This document shows positions 32,251 to 43,022 of a stretch of DNA of 64,000 nt, piece by piece. The position numbers and the translations under genes are program-made. Each line of letters starts with the position of its first letter. Position 1 is the stretch's first letter. The notes below the pieces were generated by a model. That model did no database searches. It had not been told where the DNA came from and saw only the letters and a list, made by a program, of their open reading frames with translations. The DNA comes from Psococerastis gibbosa (lineage: Eukaryota > Arthropoda > Insecta > Psocodea > Psocidae): assembly GCA_963971405.1 (NCBI GenBank), contig OZ020490.1, forward strand, positions 33,877,464 through 33,941,463, in the 5' to 3' direction.

Positions 32251-32888
32251 GCGGAGAGGCCCAAAATGCACTGATTCTGACCTCCATAGCTTCTGTCAAA
32301 GCCAATCCTTGCATATCATAATATAGTCTGTCCATATAGGACGATTGGGAACTCAAAAAGCTTGTGGAAGTTTATAAACCGTCGGGAAGTCATTGATTCA
32401 CAAACGAAAAAGCTTGTCAAGCAAATAGTACCCATATGGCCATGGAAGCAACAGCGCACTAATACGCCTGTACACTTCAGGCAGTGCTGACTTCAGCGAT
32501 AAGCCAAGTAGGCTAAATTTAGCCTTGATATGACATGCCAATGCCTTCTGTCGCTTTAAAGGAGAAAGCACTGCGTTTATAATTATACTGCAATTCCCAC
32601 GCCCTAGAGGTTGGAATTTATAATTAAAAAAAGAAAGAAAAAACATAGAAAAATATCGTAAATATATAAAACTGTTATAATTATAATTAGAGAATTCGTT
32701 CCCCCTGATATCAACCTAAAATTAATTTAAATGTAGGAATTAATCTTCTTTTAAAAAATAAATAATATATAAAATAATTTATTATTCTTAAAATAGAAAT
32801 AAAAACATAAGCATAGAAACTAAAACTAAAATAAATTTTTTTAGGAGTGATGGGACATAGGGATCCAGCAAGGGTCGCCAGATGGTCG
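32251..32888. other. No gene recognised
   Basis: A/T-rich, with frames on the minus strand of up to 82 codons that show no known motif. Confidence 0.4.
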
Positions 32889-32980
32889 CAAGGCCGTAGC
32901 CAAGGGGAGTTCATGGGGGGTTCAAATCACCCCCCCCCCCACCTTGAAATTTCTTAAATAGAAATACCCAGGCCTGGTTT
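32889..32980. mobile_element. Broken hAT MITE left end, CAAGGCCATAGC family
   Basis: CAAGGCCGTAGCCAAGGGG, GTTCAAATC and a C run parallel the element at 30545. No right end found. Confidence 0.5.
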
Positions 32981-33014
32981 ACTTACAAAATTTTTGGAAA
33001 TCTTCTCCTTAAAT

Positions 33015-33420
33015 TCAGCGGGCCTATTATGGCGATTATTTTTAAACTTAACCTGAGATTAACAATTTAAACACAGCCGCCCGCCTTACCAAGTTGAATC
33101 CAGCGGACCAGAGCAGGTTCAAAGATGCAGATAACTTGGTAGTGTGCACAGTGCCGGTAGGGAAACATGGTAGGACTTGTCCTGGTCACCTACGAACTAA
33201 TCGTGTGACTTCACTGTGTTTCCCAAGTGGTTCGGAATCCACTATAATCAGGAGGTCCCCTCTCCTATGGGCCCACACAGCGGGCTGGGACTGTGTCTAA
33301 ACATACTACTACTACTACTAACAATTTAAACAAGATAATTTTAAAATAGAAACTGCTATTCAAAATTGTTCTGTTTACATTTTTAAGCCCAAGAATAAGC
33401 CAATACTAAACGGCTGTCGT
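33015..33420. mobile_element. M3 MITE host with a SINE-B1 inside
   Basis: The left end GCGGGCCTATTATGGCGATT and a decayed right end (AATAAGCCAATACTAAACGG) frame a sequence containing AGAAACTGCTATTCAAAATTGTT. The M3 family recurs at 38440-38580 and 45670-45770, and as the palindrome spacer at 25.1-25.27 kb. Confidence 0.5.
33060..33332 (+). repeat. SINE-B1 copy with perfect 14-bp TSD
   Basis: TAACAATTTAAACA at 33060-33073 and 33319-33332 exactly flanks 33074-33318. The element starts CAGCCGCCCGCC, has the T-arm-like AGTGGTTCGGAATCCACTA, and ends in (ACT)n. This is the cleanest proof that SINE-B is retroposed. Confidence 0.92.
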
Positions 33421-33851
33421 TAAAAATTGCAACAAAATGTATATACAGAATAGAACGCCTAAAATCGGGTATTAAATAGTATGTATTAATGAATAAAATA
33501 ATAAACCTGGTAGGTAATTCTAGTGGAGACATAAATCACACATGGATAAATGCACTGATTTCTTTGCCTTTAAAAAAGTTAGGGGCCTGTTGTATTTCTT
33601 TTTTAGATTTCTTCAATGCTTCTTGGGTGGCCTCGTGCAGTGCAACGCCACATCATGGGGTACCTAATGGTCGAATAGGGGACGGAGACATTTGGCACTA
33701 ACTCAATGGACAGTCATTACTCAATAGAGCACGCTCCTCATGAAAACTCCCTTAGGGATTTGCAGAAATGACCATCACGTTTCTAAAGAGGTATGCTACG
33801 TTGAAAAGTGGCACCTAAAAAAGAAATACTTCTCAGTTTTTATTTCATTAA

Positions 33852-34310
33852 GAGTGTAGAGTGTACAGCCAGTAGGAAATTGGCAGCCCGAAATGTAGTA
33901 CTTTTTATTTATTTTTATTTAACTAACTAAGCAAGTTATTAAAGATTTGGCTTATTTATGTTGTAGAAGACTACTTCAAGCAATAAGGTATTTTTAATTT
34001 TCGAAATTGGGGTTTTTTCATAAACACGTTTTTACGCGAAAAGTTATTGTTCTTAAATTATTATCATGTTAATGAAAAAACTACAATTTCGAAAATTAAA
34101 AATATATTATGAAGTAGTCTTATACAACTTAAATGAGCAATAACTTGCTTAGTTAATTAAATAAAAAACAAGAAGTACTATATTTCGGGCTGCCCATTTC
34201 CTACGGGCTGTACACTTTTAACTCAGCAAGTTATTAAAAAATTGGCTTATCTAAGTTTTGGAGACTACTTCATCACAAATTGGGCTATTTTTAATTTTCG
34301 GTTTTGTAGT
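33852..34310. mobile_element. M1 palindromic MITE plus an extra M1 arm
   Basis: Element 33852-34217, TTAA at 33848-33851 and 34218-34221. Left GAGTGTAGAGTGTACAGCC, right inverse GGGCTGTACAC. The palindrome centre near 34035-34045 is flanked by TTAATTTTCGAAATT and its inverse. 34222-34310 is a further partial M1 arm (CAGCAAGTTATTAAA, GACTACTTCATC). Confidence 0.75.
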
Positions 34311-34315
34311 TTTTT

Positions 34316-35149
34316 GCTTTCCAATTTATACGTAGTATAAGGAAAGCTTTGTGATGGTCGAAATTTTCGATTCCGAGATTTCAACGGATTTACACGTTTT
34401 GAGGTCCCAGGAACCCAAAAAAGTGGTTTTTACAAAATGTCTGTCTGTCGGTCGGTCTGTCGGTCTGTCTGTTCGTCGATTTCCGGGCAAACTACTCGGT
34501 GGATTTGAGTGAAATTTGGCATGTAGGTTCACAAAAATCATACCTCGGGACCACTTTTTTTATTTGGGGCTAACTCAATTTGGGGGGGTTTATTTTCAAA
34601 AAACTCCAAAAAAACGTCTAAAAAAATTATTTCTCAAAAACGGCTCCAACGATTTCTTTTAAATTCTCGTAGATTGTAGTCGTTATTAATGTTGACAAAA
34701 TGCGGGGGGTCGCTTGCCCCTTGATAGTTTGCTTCTGGGGGTAAAAAAATAAAAATAACTAAATTTTAATGAAAAAATGACTAAAAAATGCGAAACCTTT
34801 CTATCGATGATTTCTACCTTCAAGCATGTTTTAGGTGTTAAATTGAGTATCGAAACCGGATAGGTTGCTTTCCCAAAAAAATATTTGGTTTTGCCCAAAA
34901 AATTATTTTTTGAAAAAAATGATAGAAAATTCGCGCTCAAATGCATTGCATGCCCTGCCATTATTGTTGTGTGGTAATTAATGTGTTTGTTTGACCTATT
35001 GAGAATTTACCTCACTTCCAGTGACGTCAGGTGGACAACCGCCCCCCCCCCCCCCCCCCCCCGAGATATCGGAAATTTAACCATAGGAAAAATATTTGCC
35101 ATAAAATTACTAATTTTCTCTATCTAATAATTTTGATAAATTGGAAAGC
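34316..35149 (-). repeat. R1 repeat, complete copy, minus strand
   Basis: Ends are GCTTTCCAATTTAT and its inverse ATAAATTGGAAAGC. Internal landmarks are a (GTCTGTCG)n stretch, GGGCAAACTACTCGG and TAACTCAATTTGGGGGG, then TGCTTCTGGGGGT and a C run near 35041-35062. Short frames of the type TDRHFVKTTFLGSW appear in every copy but are broken differently, so I do not call a protein. Confidence 0.8.
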
Positions 35150-35194
35150 ATGTTCGAGTGAACTCGGACCGGTTCTTTTCTATTTTACTCGAAA

Positions 35195-35606
35195 TTTTAG
35201 TCCACAATGGTTTTTATGAAAGAACTTAGGTCCCAAAAATTTAATATTTCCCATGATATATGATGCACGAAGTAGCCTTCTAACATTACATGAGCCACAT
35301 CTTTAATAACTTGCTTTGTTAATTAATTAATAGAACGTCAGGACATGTAAGTTTGTGGTACAGACTCCGACTTTCACCCTGGAAGGTTGTTGGTTCGAGT
35401 CCCACGCTTGCTAAATTTTCTGCCCATGCTACGGAGGGCGTGTAAAGCAGGCGGTCCCGAGCTTCCTGGTTGAGTGTAAGGGAGGGCTTTATAGCCCTTA
35501 CTCCGCTAGGTTGGCTTAATAATAGAAGAAAACAATATTTATTTATTTTTTATTTAAAAACAACAAATTTTGGGGTGCCAATTTTCTACGAAGCATGTCC
35601 TCTTAA
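35195..35606. mobile_element. M1b right half carrying a SINE-A
   Basis: M1b words ACTTAGGTCCCAAAAATTTA and AACTTGCTTTGTTAATTAA, then SINE-A, then ACAACAAATTTTGGGGTG and TTTTCTACGAAGCATGTCC, followed by TTAA (35603-35606). The left M1b half is absent. Confidence 0.7.
35342..35535 (+). repeat. SINE-A copy
   Basis: A-box region GTTTGTGGTACAGACTCC, B box GGTTCGAGTCC at 35392-35402. 3' body GGGCTTTATAGCCCTTACTC and GCTAGGTTGGCTTAATAATA. Confidence 0.85.
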
Positions 35607-36139
35607 ACTGAATTATTTGAACACGTTTTTACTACTAAGTTAATCAAAGAATATAGCAGTATATATTCACTAGAAGAGTCAATTACTATATGTGAGATAA
35701 CCTTTACTCAAATCAAAGCCCTGTAATTAAAAGGATTTCCTCTTACGCTGTCTAAGACAGACAGCTGAACTTTGTTGATCCTGGGTCTTTCCCGCTTACT
35801 ATATATATGTAAATTATAAATTATTATTATTTATAATTATCTATTATGCTCAGTTAACTCTATTGTGCCATTATTATTGTTATGATTTATAAAATGTTGT
35901 GCCCAAAGATACAGTATATTGAAAATGACTGTTATTCAATTCTCCTTTAGGTATGTAAGACCATTTTCTTCATTTATATTTTAATTGTCTATAATTTTTT
36001 GTAATTGTATACATGTAACATAACTCGTTTAAATTGAATCGTCTAACGTCATAACTGAATTATTACATATATAATATTCGTGGTGCAAATTCAGATTATG
36101 ACGTATTATTCAAAAATATATATTCTTACAGCATCATTA

Positions 36140-36713
36140 CAGCACATTTATCTATTAGTATAGGTACCGTAACATAGTACATATATTAGTCCTATGGTAC
36201 AATTTCGGCTGCTTCGATTTTATCTATCCGAAAGCAGTGGGTTTTTCATTTTAGTCATTTTTCATGAAAATTGAGTTATTTTTATTTTTTTACCCCCAGA
36301 AGCAAACTATCAAGGGGCAAGCCACTCCCCGCATTTTGTTAACATTAATAACGACTACAATATATGTGAATTTAAAGGAAATCGTTGGAGCCGTTTTTGA
36401 GAAATAATTTTTTTATGCGTTTTTTTTTAAGTTTTTGAGAATTAAACCCCCCCAAATTGAGTTAGCACAAAATAACAAAAATTGTCTCGAGGCATGATTT
36501 TTGTGAACGTACATGCCAAATTTCATCAAAATCGATCGAGTAATTTGCCCGGAAATTGACGCACAGAGGGAGTGGCAGACAGACAGACATTTCGTAAAAC
36601 CACTTTTTTGGGTTCCTGGTACCTCAAAACGTGTAAATCCGTTGAAATCTCGGAATCGAAAATTTCGACCATCACAAAGCCTTCCTTATACTACGTATAA
36701 ATTGGAAAGTAAT
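36140..36713 (+). repeat. R1 repeat, internally shortened copy
   Basis: Starts near ATTAGTATAGGTACCG, keeps CCCAGAAGCAAACTATC, AAACCCCCCCAAATTGAG, GCAGACAGACAGACATTTCG and ends ACGTATAAATTGGAAAG at 36712. Confidence 0.75.
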
Positions 36714-36839
36714 AATATAATACTAAACAATGATAATGTCACGGTGCAATGCAATGGGACACGGATTATTATAATTATTTCAAAAAAACAATATGTTTCT
36801 TAAAAACCATAACTTTCCATAGGAACGCAACCGGTTTGG

Positions 36840-36925
36840 TTTTGTCCGAGCAGCAGCCTCTAATGTCGAAATTGCCATGAAGATCGCCAATCTTCGATAG
36901 AAGAAGCGTTTGAAGAAGAAGGGAG
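36840..36925 (+). repeat. RTE-A-like 3' tail fragment
   Basis: CCATGAAGATCGCCAATCTT, then GATAGAAGAAGCG and GAAGAAGAAGG. Matches 1380, 12750 and, inverted, 44219-44250. Confidence 0.5.
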
Positions 36926-36972
36926 GAATTAAAAAAAAAACAGGCTCCCGATAACGCAATGAGAGTCAGCAG

Positions 36973-37447
36973 CCTGATCATGGCGATTTTAATACCGGGG
37001 TTAATATAATACCATGTCACGTGATGGTGTTAATTCAATTGTTTAAAACAAATGAACAGCAAATTTCAGAATTTTTTAAATTGTGACGTTGGCAGTACTG
37101 AAGACGCGACGCTGCCGTAGCAAATATAAATAGCAATATAAACACATATCGCCCTAGAAATAAACAATTTTTTAATTTTGAATTAATATATTAAGAATTA
37201 TAAATAATTTGTCTAAATCTAAGGCAGAAAATATTAAGAAACTCACCAAAAATATAGCTGAAGGTCATTCAATTGTTTAAATAGGCACAATTTTAATTTT
37301 CCGCGCTAAGCACTTTTGCGACGATTACCAATATCAAAAATTAATAAGTGCTGAAATTTGCCGTTCATTTCTTTTAAACAATTGAACTAACACCATCACG
37401 TGGCATGGTATTATATTAACCCCGGTATTAAAATCGCCATGATCAGG
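36973..37447. mobile_element. M4 palindromic element, ~110-bp arms
   Basis: Left CCTGATCATGGCGATTTTAA is the inverse of the right end at 37428-37447. Arms carry ATACCGGGGTTAATATAA, a CACGTGATGGTGTTA-like block and TTCAATTGTTT. Diverged relatives at 44938-44985 and 40960-41230. No coding frame. TSD not resolved. Confidence 0.68.
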
Positions 37448-37525
37448 CAGCAGGAAAGGACTGGCAGAGGATCCTCTCTTGACCAATGTCCTATTTTGGA
37501 TGTTATGGTCAAAAACATGCCCGGC

Positions 37526-37779
37526 CAGTGCCGGATTAACCCTTGGGGGGGGGGGGGGCGTGGGCACAAGATATATGGGGGCCGTGGGTGCAAACTGCGA
37601 GCTCCTCTAAAATTCAAAAATCTATCAGCATTGCAGCAAAAAAAAAAAAAACATCATTCCGTGCCAATTTCAAAACTTTTAATTTTTTGTATATTTTTAA
37701 CTGAAAAAATCTACTTTTTGGAATTTTGGGCATTTTTGGGGGCCTATGCCCCAGGTGCCCATTGGTTAATCCGGCACTG
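37526..37779. mobile_element. hAT-type MITE, CAGTGCCGGATTAA family, perfect 8-bp TSD
   Basis: TIR CAGTGCCGGATTAACCC, right inverse GGTTAATCCGGCACTG. TGCCCGGC is duplicated exactly (37518-37525 and 37780-37787). A 14-G run follows the left TIR. A larger, interrupted relative is at 57508-58808. Confidence 0.93.
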
Positions 37780-38106
37780 TGCCCGGCAGCCGAGTTTCTC
37801 CTCTGCCCATGAAGGTAAGGCCTCCATTAGGGTTGGGTAGACCCAGACAAGGAGGATAAATCTTTTTAGCTTGACATTCCGTTCCAAGTCTGCTACCAAG
37901 TTTGTTACCAACAGGACAATTACTGACCTAGGGAGGCATTGAGAGATAACATTAAAAATCATTTGACTATATCTACGTCATGGGTCATAATCTGCAAAAT
38001 GCGTTGTAATCATAGCTAATTCTCGGAAAAGCAACTAATTTCCTAGAATGCTGAATGAGACTGGTTTGTCATTGGGTATATTGCACCCAATCAAACGTAA
38101 CCGCGA

Positions 38107-38870
38107 TTATTGCCTTCCTATTTATACGTAGTATAAGGAAAGTGTAATTGGTCGAAATTTGAAATTTCGAGATTTCAGTGATTTTACTCGTTTTTTGTAA
38201 CTGCAAAGACTTTCACGGCCGGAGTCGAATGATGAACCAGTAAAATCCGGGCTGGTGGGCCGTGGTCAAATTGGAAGCGAACGCCACCGCGGTACAACCT
38301 TCGAAGTCTACGCAGCACCACTGAAGATGTCGACCGCAGATGTTGAGGAAATGTTTGGAAGTTCACTTTCAATTCGACCACGGCCCACCAGCCCGGATTT
38401 TACTGGTTCTTCATTACTCGTTTTTTATTCTTAGTGGACCTTTACTATGGCGATTACCTTAATCTCAGGGACAAAAATGTGAACAAAGCAATTTTTTATA
38501 GCACTTTCCATTTTAAAATTATCTTGTTTTCATTAATAATTCCAGTTTAAGATTAGAAATAATCACCATAGTAGGCCCGCAGGAACCCCAAAAAAGTGGG
38601 GTTTGAGAAATGTCTGCCTGTCGATCAGTCTGTTCGTCCATTTGTGAGGAAAAACTACTCGGTGGATTTTGATGAAATTTGGCTTGCATGTTCATAAAAA
38701 AATCATATATTAGGACCATTTCATTTAATATGGGCTTACTCAATTTTGGGGGTTTACTCTCCGAAAAATCTAAGAAAACGGCTAAAAATTGATTCCTCGG
38801 TGTAATGTTTTTTTAAATTCACATGTATTGTAGTCGTTATTAATGGAAACAAAACCCATTTGCCCTTTTT
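38107..38870 (-). repeat. R1 copy split by two insertions
   Basis: R1 starts at TCCTATTTATACGTAGTATA and GGTCGAAATTTG. It is interrupted at 38197-38413 and about 38427-38580, then resumes as AGGAACCCCAAAAAAGTGG, TCGATCAGTCTGTTCGTCC and onward to about 38870. Confidence 0.7.
38184..38426. mobile_element. Retroposed element with 50-bp inverted arms and 13-bp TSD
   Basis: TTACTCGTTTTTT at 38184-38196 and 38414-38426 flanks 38197-38413 exactly. Inside, GAACCAGTAAAATCC...GGGCCGTGGTC (38233-38282) is repeated inverted at 38362-38411. The interior contains GACTTTCACGGCCGG and CACTGAAGATGTCGACC, words I associate with widespread arthropod repeats. The long TSD argues for retroposition rather than cut-and-paste. 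A Penelope-like origin is speculation. Confidence 0.6.
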
Positions 38871-40330
38871 GTATTTGTGTCATCTCGAACCTAGGTCTTT
38901 CATTTCAAAGACCCTTTCTCCACCAAACTCAGCATATAGGTATAAAAGCGCCATTCAAAGAATGAACACACCTCCTTGGAAGTCAAAGACTGTTTTATTT
39001 CGGGGCACGGAACAGCGCCGCTGATTTTTTTCACTGATTTTTGGCTTTTGGCCCAAATAGCCGATAGCTGAGTGAGCTGTCCGAGACTGGGGGGCTTGGC
39101 GGCATTCCTTCACACCTTGTCAAGGTCCGAAACAGCTGATGTATACTGACTACGCAGTTGAAGCAATGAAACTTGACATCTATCGTATTTAATTTTAATA
39201 TTATTTTCATTTAATCGCTTTCCAATGCAACTAACGTCTAGCATTCACATTTTATTGGACTTCTTGGTCTGCTTGTAAATAAATGCTTATTTGTGTATTT
39301 ATTTTATATTTTATAACACCAGTGGCACTGCGGCAGTAATACTCAAAAGCATAAATGGGACTGCAATGGCGTACCAAAGCGTAACTTGCTACCCTTCTCT
39401 TAAGCCACTAGTATGTGAGGTACGAGAATTTATTATTTGATTTTGTTCTAAAGTGAGGTACGTACGCTGGAAGTAAACTTAACACACTGAAGCATTTTTT
39501 TCCCGCCCTTAGTTTTCAAAACAAAAAGTGCACTAAATAGGTTCTATAGTGTGCTGACATAGCCACTACTGCCACGTCTAGTTAGGTTAGGTTTTGCTTC
39601 TGCTGTTTTTGGCAACAAAAAAAATACACGTTTTCAATTTAAATTAGAGCTATTAACTTGATTAACCATAGAATAGACCTACAATAGTATATTGTCGGGT
39701 AAATAGTATGTTTTTTTTCAACTTGTACTTCAAATCAATTTCTCATAATCCCATTTTCTTATCTTTGCGGATGGGAAACAAGAAATTATTTCATATCGTC
39801 AAAAACACTGAGGCATCCTTTGTTAACATTACATTTGGAAATCTCTACTTTAAAGCTAGGTGTGCAATTTTTTCTATCTTTCCTCAGACCTTCGCGGCAA
39901 TTATAACAGGCGAGGCCCTACTATATCAACCTCCCAAGTGTTGGAGCAGGAAAAGATGTGAATCCACGAGACTAGATGGAACGCCACTTGACCCTGCACT
40001 GGCCCTAGTTTAATAGTAATAAATTCAGCTAGTTGCGAAATTAATACGATATTGGGCCATGAGTTTTAATGGTCAGTGGCGGCTGGGTGGGATTATAACA
40101 AGCTACAAAATATTCCATAATTTTTGCATAAAGTTTCATGACTGAAAGTCGCAGAGCGTATATTTACTATGTTTATCTCGATCGGGATTCTATTTTAAGT
40201 TTTTAAATGTTTAAAATTTAAATTTTAAATTTAAGTCAGAGATTTTCAAATAATCTGTAAACAAACGAGTCATACCGTTATGTTTGATGTTCTCAATGGC
40301 CATTGCCAGAAACTTTTCAGACGTTATAAA
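38870..40330. other. No gene recognised
   Basis: One plus-strand frame of 101 codons (39708-40013) has no recognisable motif. GGTCAGTGGCGGCTGGGTGG at 40073-40092 resembles the left end of the hAT element at 59425, but no partner end follows. Confidence 0.4.
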
Positions 40331-41110
40331 TAATTGTTTCAAACAAATGAGTGCAAAATGCGCGGGAAATTCAATAGGTAAATTAATTCAGGGCTTTATT
40401 TTTGGTGAGTTTTCAATTTTTTTTCCCTTAGATCTATATCTATATATGCAGGCGTATCGTGGCGTTTAATGATGGTTTTAAACAAATGACTACAAAATGC
40501 GCGGAAATTCAATAAGTAAATTAATCCAGGGCTTTATTTTTGGTGAGTTTTCAATTTTTCCTCCCTTAGATCTATACCTATATATGCAGGCGTATCATGG
40601 CGTTTAATGATGGTTTTAAACAAATGACTACAAAATGCGCGGAAATTCAATAAGTAAATTAATCCAGGGCTTTATTTTCGGTGAGATTTCAATTTTTTCT
40701 CCCTTAGATTTATATCTATATATTTCTATGTATGCAGGCGTATCATGGCGTTTAATGATTGTTTTAAAATACAAAAAACCACAAAATGCGCGGGAAATTC
40801 AATTAATCCACGGCCATATTTATGGTGAGTTTTCAATTTTTTTTCTCCCTCAGATCTATATCTATATATATGCACGCGTATCATGACGTTTCCTGAATAC
40901 CGTAGCTTATAGTGTGGTTGAGGATGTAAACAAAATTATTTTAGTGTAGCAGCAGCCATATTTGGGCTTAACATAATACCGAGGTTTATTCAATTGTTTT
41001 AAACAAATGAGTGCAAAATGCGCGCGAAATTCAATAGATAAATTAATCCACAGCTATATTTTTGGTGAGTTTTCAATTTTTTCTCCCTTAGATTGATTGA
41101 GATTGTTATT
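40330..41110. repeat. Tandem array, ~138-bp unit, about five copies
   Basis: ACAAAATGCGCGGAAATTCA recurs near 40350, 40490, 40628, 40780 and 41010. Each unit also has TTATTTTTGGTGAGTTTTCA, TTTCTCCCTTAGATCTATA and GGCGTATCATGGCG. The first three units are nearly identical. The last lies in an M4-like context (ATACCGAGGTTTATTCAATT). GGTGAGT and TTTTTCTCCCTTAG look like splice sites but are only ~25 bp apart. Confidence 0.8.
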
Positions 41111-41314
41111 ATATATAAAAATTCTACCTGTACATTTCTATGTATATGATTTTCCCGTGCATATATTATCACCGTCACGTGACACCTTACTAATGCGGTA
41201 TAAAAAATAAATACCAAATCGCCATAATAAGACTGCATTTTGCAGTCTTATAATTTCTTTATTAAAACTTTAACCCCACAATGAGTAGGATGAGACAGCG
41301 GATTACATAAGCAA

Positions 41315-41510
41315 CTTTGGTGGCAAGGTGGTATCGTACTTGTACTTGTGCGAGTCTCTACACACCTTGCGGTCGGAGACGTCTCGTAACTCGACGCAAG
41401 TACCTATTAGGTTAATTAGTGAGGCGATTGAAGAGGTTATTTATTTAATTGTTTGTATTTATTTATATTTATTTATATAATTTAACCTTTTTTTAAGCAA
41501 CAAATTGTGT
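41315..41510 (+). repeat. SINE-C copy, plus strand
   Basis: Head TGGCAAGGTGGTATCG (A-box-like), then GAGTCTCTACACACC, GGAGACGTCTCGTAACTCG, GAGGCGATTGAAGAGG and an A/T-rich tail (TTATTTATTTATAT). Closely parallels 28706-28887. Confidence 0.72.
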
Positions 41511-41827
41511 AACATACTTTTTGAATGGCCCTCACTTGCAAAGCAGAGATATATGACCTGGAATGCTTTGATTTCTCTGATCCGATGCATTTCACCCCAT
41601 CTCTCCCCATAAACTAAATGCCCCTAAATTTCGAGACATTTGATGATGTTCTCGATGCAAATATACGAGAAATACGTTGGTAAATAGTATAATAAAAAAC
41701 CGCTTAATGTCTTTTGAATGGCCAAGGAACAGCCACAATTGGAGTCGATTAAGGTAGCTTTTAGCCGACAATGGAACTGTTAAAATAGCTGAAAGGGGGG
41801 GGGGGGGTGGAGGGTCAGACGTAACGA

Positions 41828-42728
41828 GTGTATAGAGCATTAAATTATATCGTACAACTGGCAAAAAGGTGTGGAAAGTGTCAAAGTGGTACGGTAAAGT
41901 ACACTATCTTAATGGATTTAAAGGGCGGATTCCAATATACTCCCTATATTACGTTACTGTCCACTTTAGGGTATGTACCCAATAGCAGATATAATATTCA
42001 CCATAACAAAATTGTGTCAGATTTGACAAGCTACTCCATAAACTCCAAGTGTCCCCCACTTAACTTAACATCAACACAACTTGTCAATCTATGTTTTTTG
42101 GTGAGCTCTGTATCGGATCCACGGAGGGGGTCACATGACCGTGGGGTTTTCGTTTGGGGAGGGGGGTCCAATTTTTTTTAAACGTATTTCATTATATCCA
42201 TTACATCAAGTGTGAACCCCTTTCATTTCGAAGGGGGTCCGGAACCCTTGGACCCCCGGCCCCCTGGACACGGCCTTGCCTTCAAACACCCTGGAGGGCG
42301 CCAAAATGTGGCAAATTTAGGAAAAATAAGTAGGCAGTATATGGTACCACAGACAAGGAATATTCCAACGAGAATGAATATCAACGGATGTCTCATATTA
42401 CCCAAATTTACAAAGGCTCATACAACAGCATCATTCTTGCACAAATCATATTACTACTATAACGAGTTCATTAGTAGTTACAATAAGTTCGCAAGGCCAA
42501 ATACGAGCATAAAAGGTTACATTGATATATATAAAACAAACAGTAATGGCAATGTAACTAATACTAGTATTATATATCTTGATTGTAATAAAATGAATAA
42601 TGTTTAAACTGTACTCTGTAGGGTGTGTCCCGCACGCCTCTATGAAGGCATGGGAGCCCTAATTGTATTTTTGTCTAATTATTGTATTTGTTGGAAATAA
42701 AGAATTGTTATTATTATGATTATTATAA
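41828..42728 (+). pseudogene. Non-LTR retrotransposon 3' end, split by a hAT-like insertion
   Basis: Codons from 41828 read RALNYIVQLAKRC and later LLSTLGYVPNSRYNIHH, then LVNLCFLVSS. After an insertion at roughly 42113-42285, MVPQTRNIPTRMNINGCLIL follows to a stop at 42605-42607. The order resembles the C-terminal tail of animal non-LTR reverse transcriptases, though no catalytic motif is present. AATAAA at 42696-42701 precedes a TTATTATTATGATTATT tail. The inserted segment ends GACACGGCCTTG, like the right TIR of the element at 51799. Confidence 0.5.
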
Positions 42729-43022
42729 TGAACAAAAAATAGGCAATAAAAAATAGACTACCGTAAACCGGTTTAACTTTGATCGCAAAGGGTTCACCGC
42801 CACTGGTTCAGCCGTACCCTTACTACGAGTATCTTGTAGATGTACGATATGTTATTTCAAATATTTATTACACTAAGACTATTTAACCCATTTTATCTTT
42901 TTCCCATTTCCCCACAGGGATCTGAGTACCCTTACTATTTCGCAAATGTTTACCATCTTAAAATATTTCATCCGCAGGGACCCCCGGACCTCCCATACAT
43001 TTCCCACTGATTTTCTTACTTA

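Noticed and set aside
34326..34541. Conserved small protein shared by R1 copies
   Set aside because: Similar frames appear at 36.5, 61.6 and 34.3 kb because the DNA is repeated. Each is broken differently and no purifying selection can be seen.
40330..41110. Real introns bounded by GGTGAGT and CCCTTAG
   Set aside because: Within a unit the signals are ~25 bp apart, too short for splicing. They recur because the unit is tandemly repeated.
42696..42701. Host gene polyadenylation signal
   Set aside because: AATAAA is followed by a TTA-repeat tail, and retrotransposon-like C-terminal words lie upstream, so a LINE 3' end explains it better.
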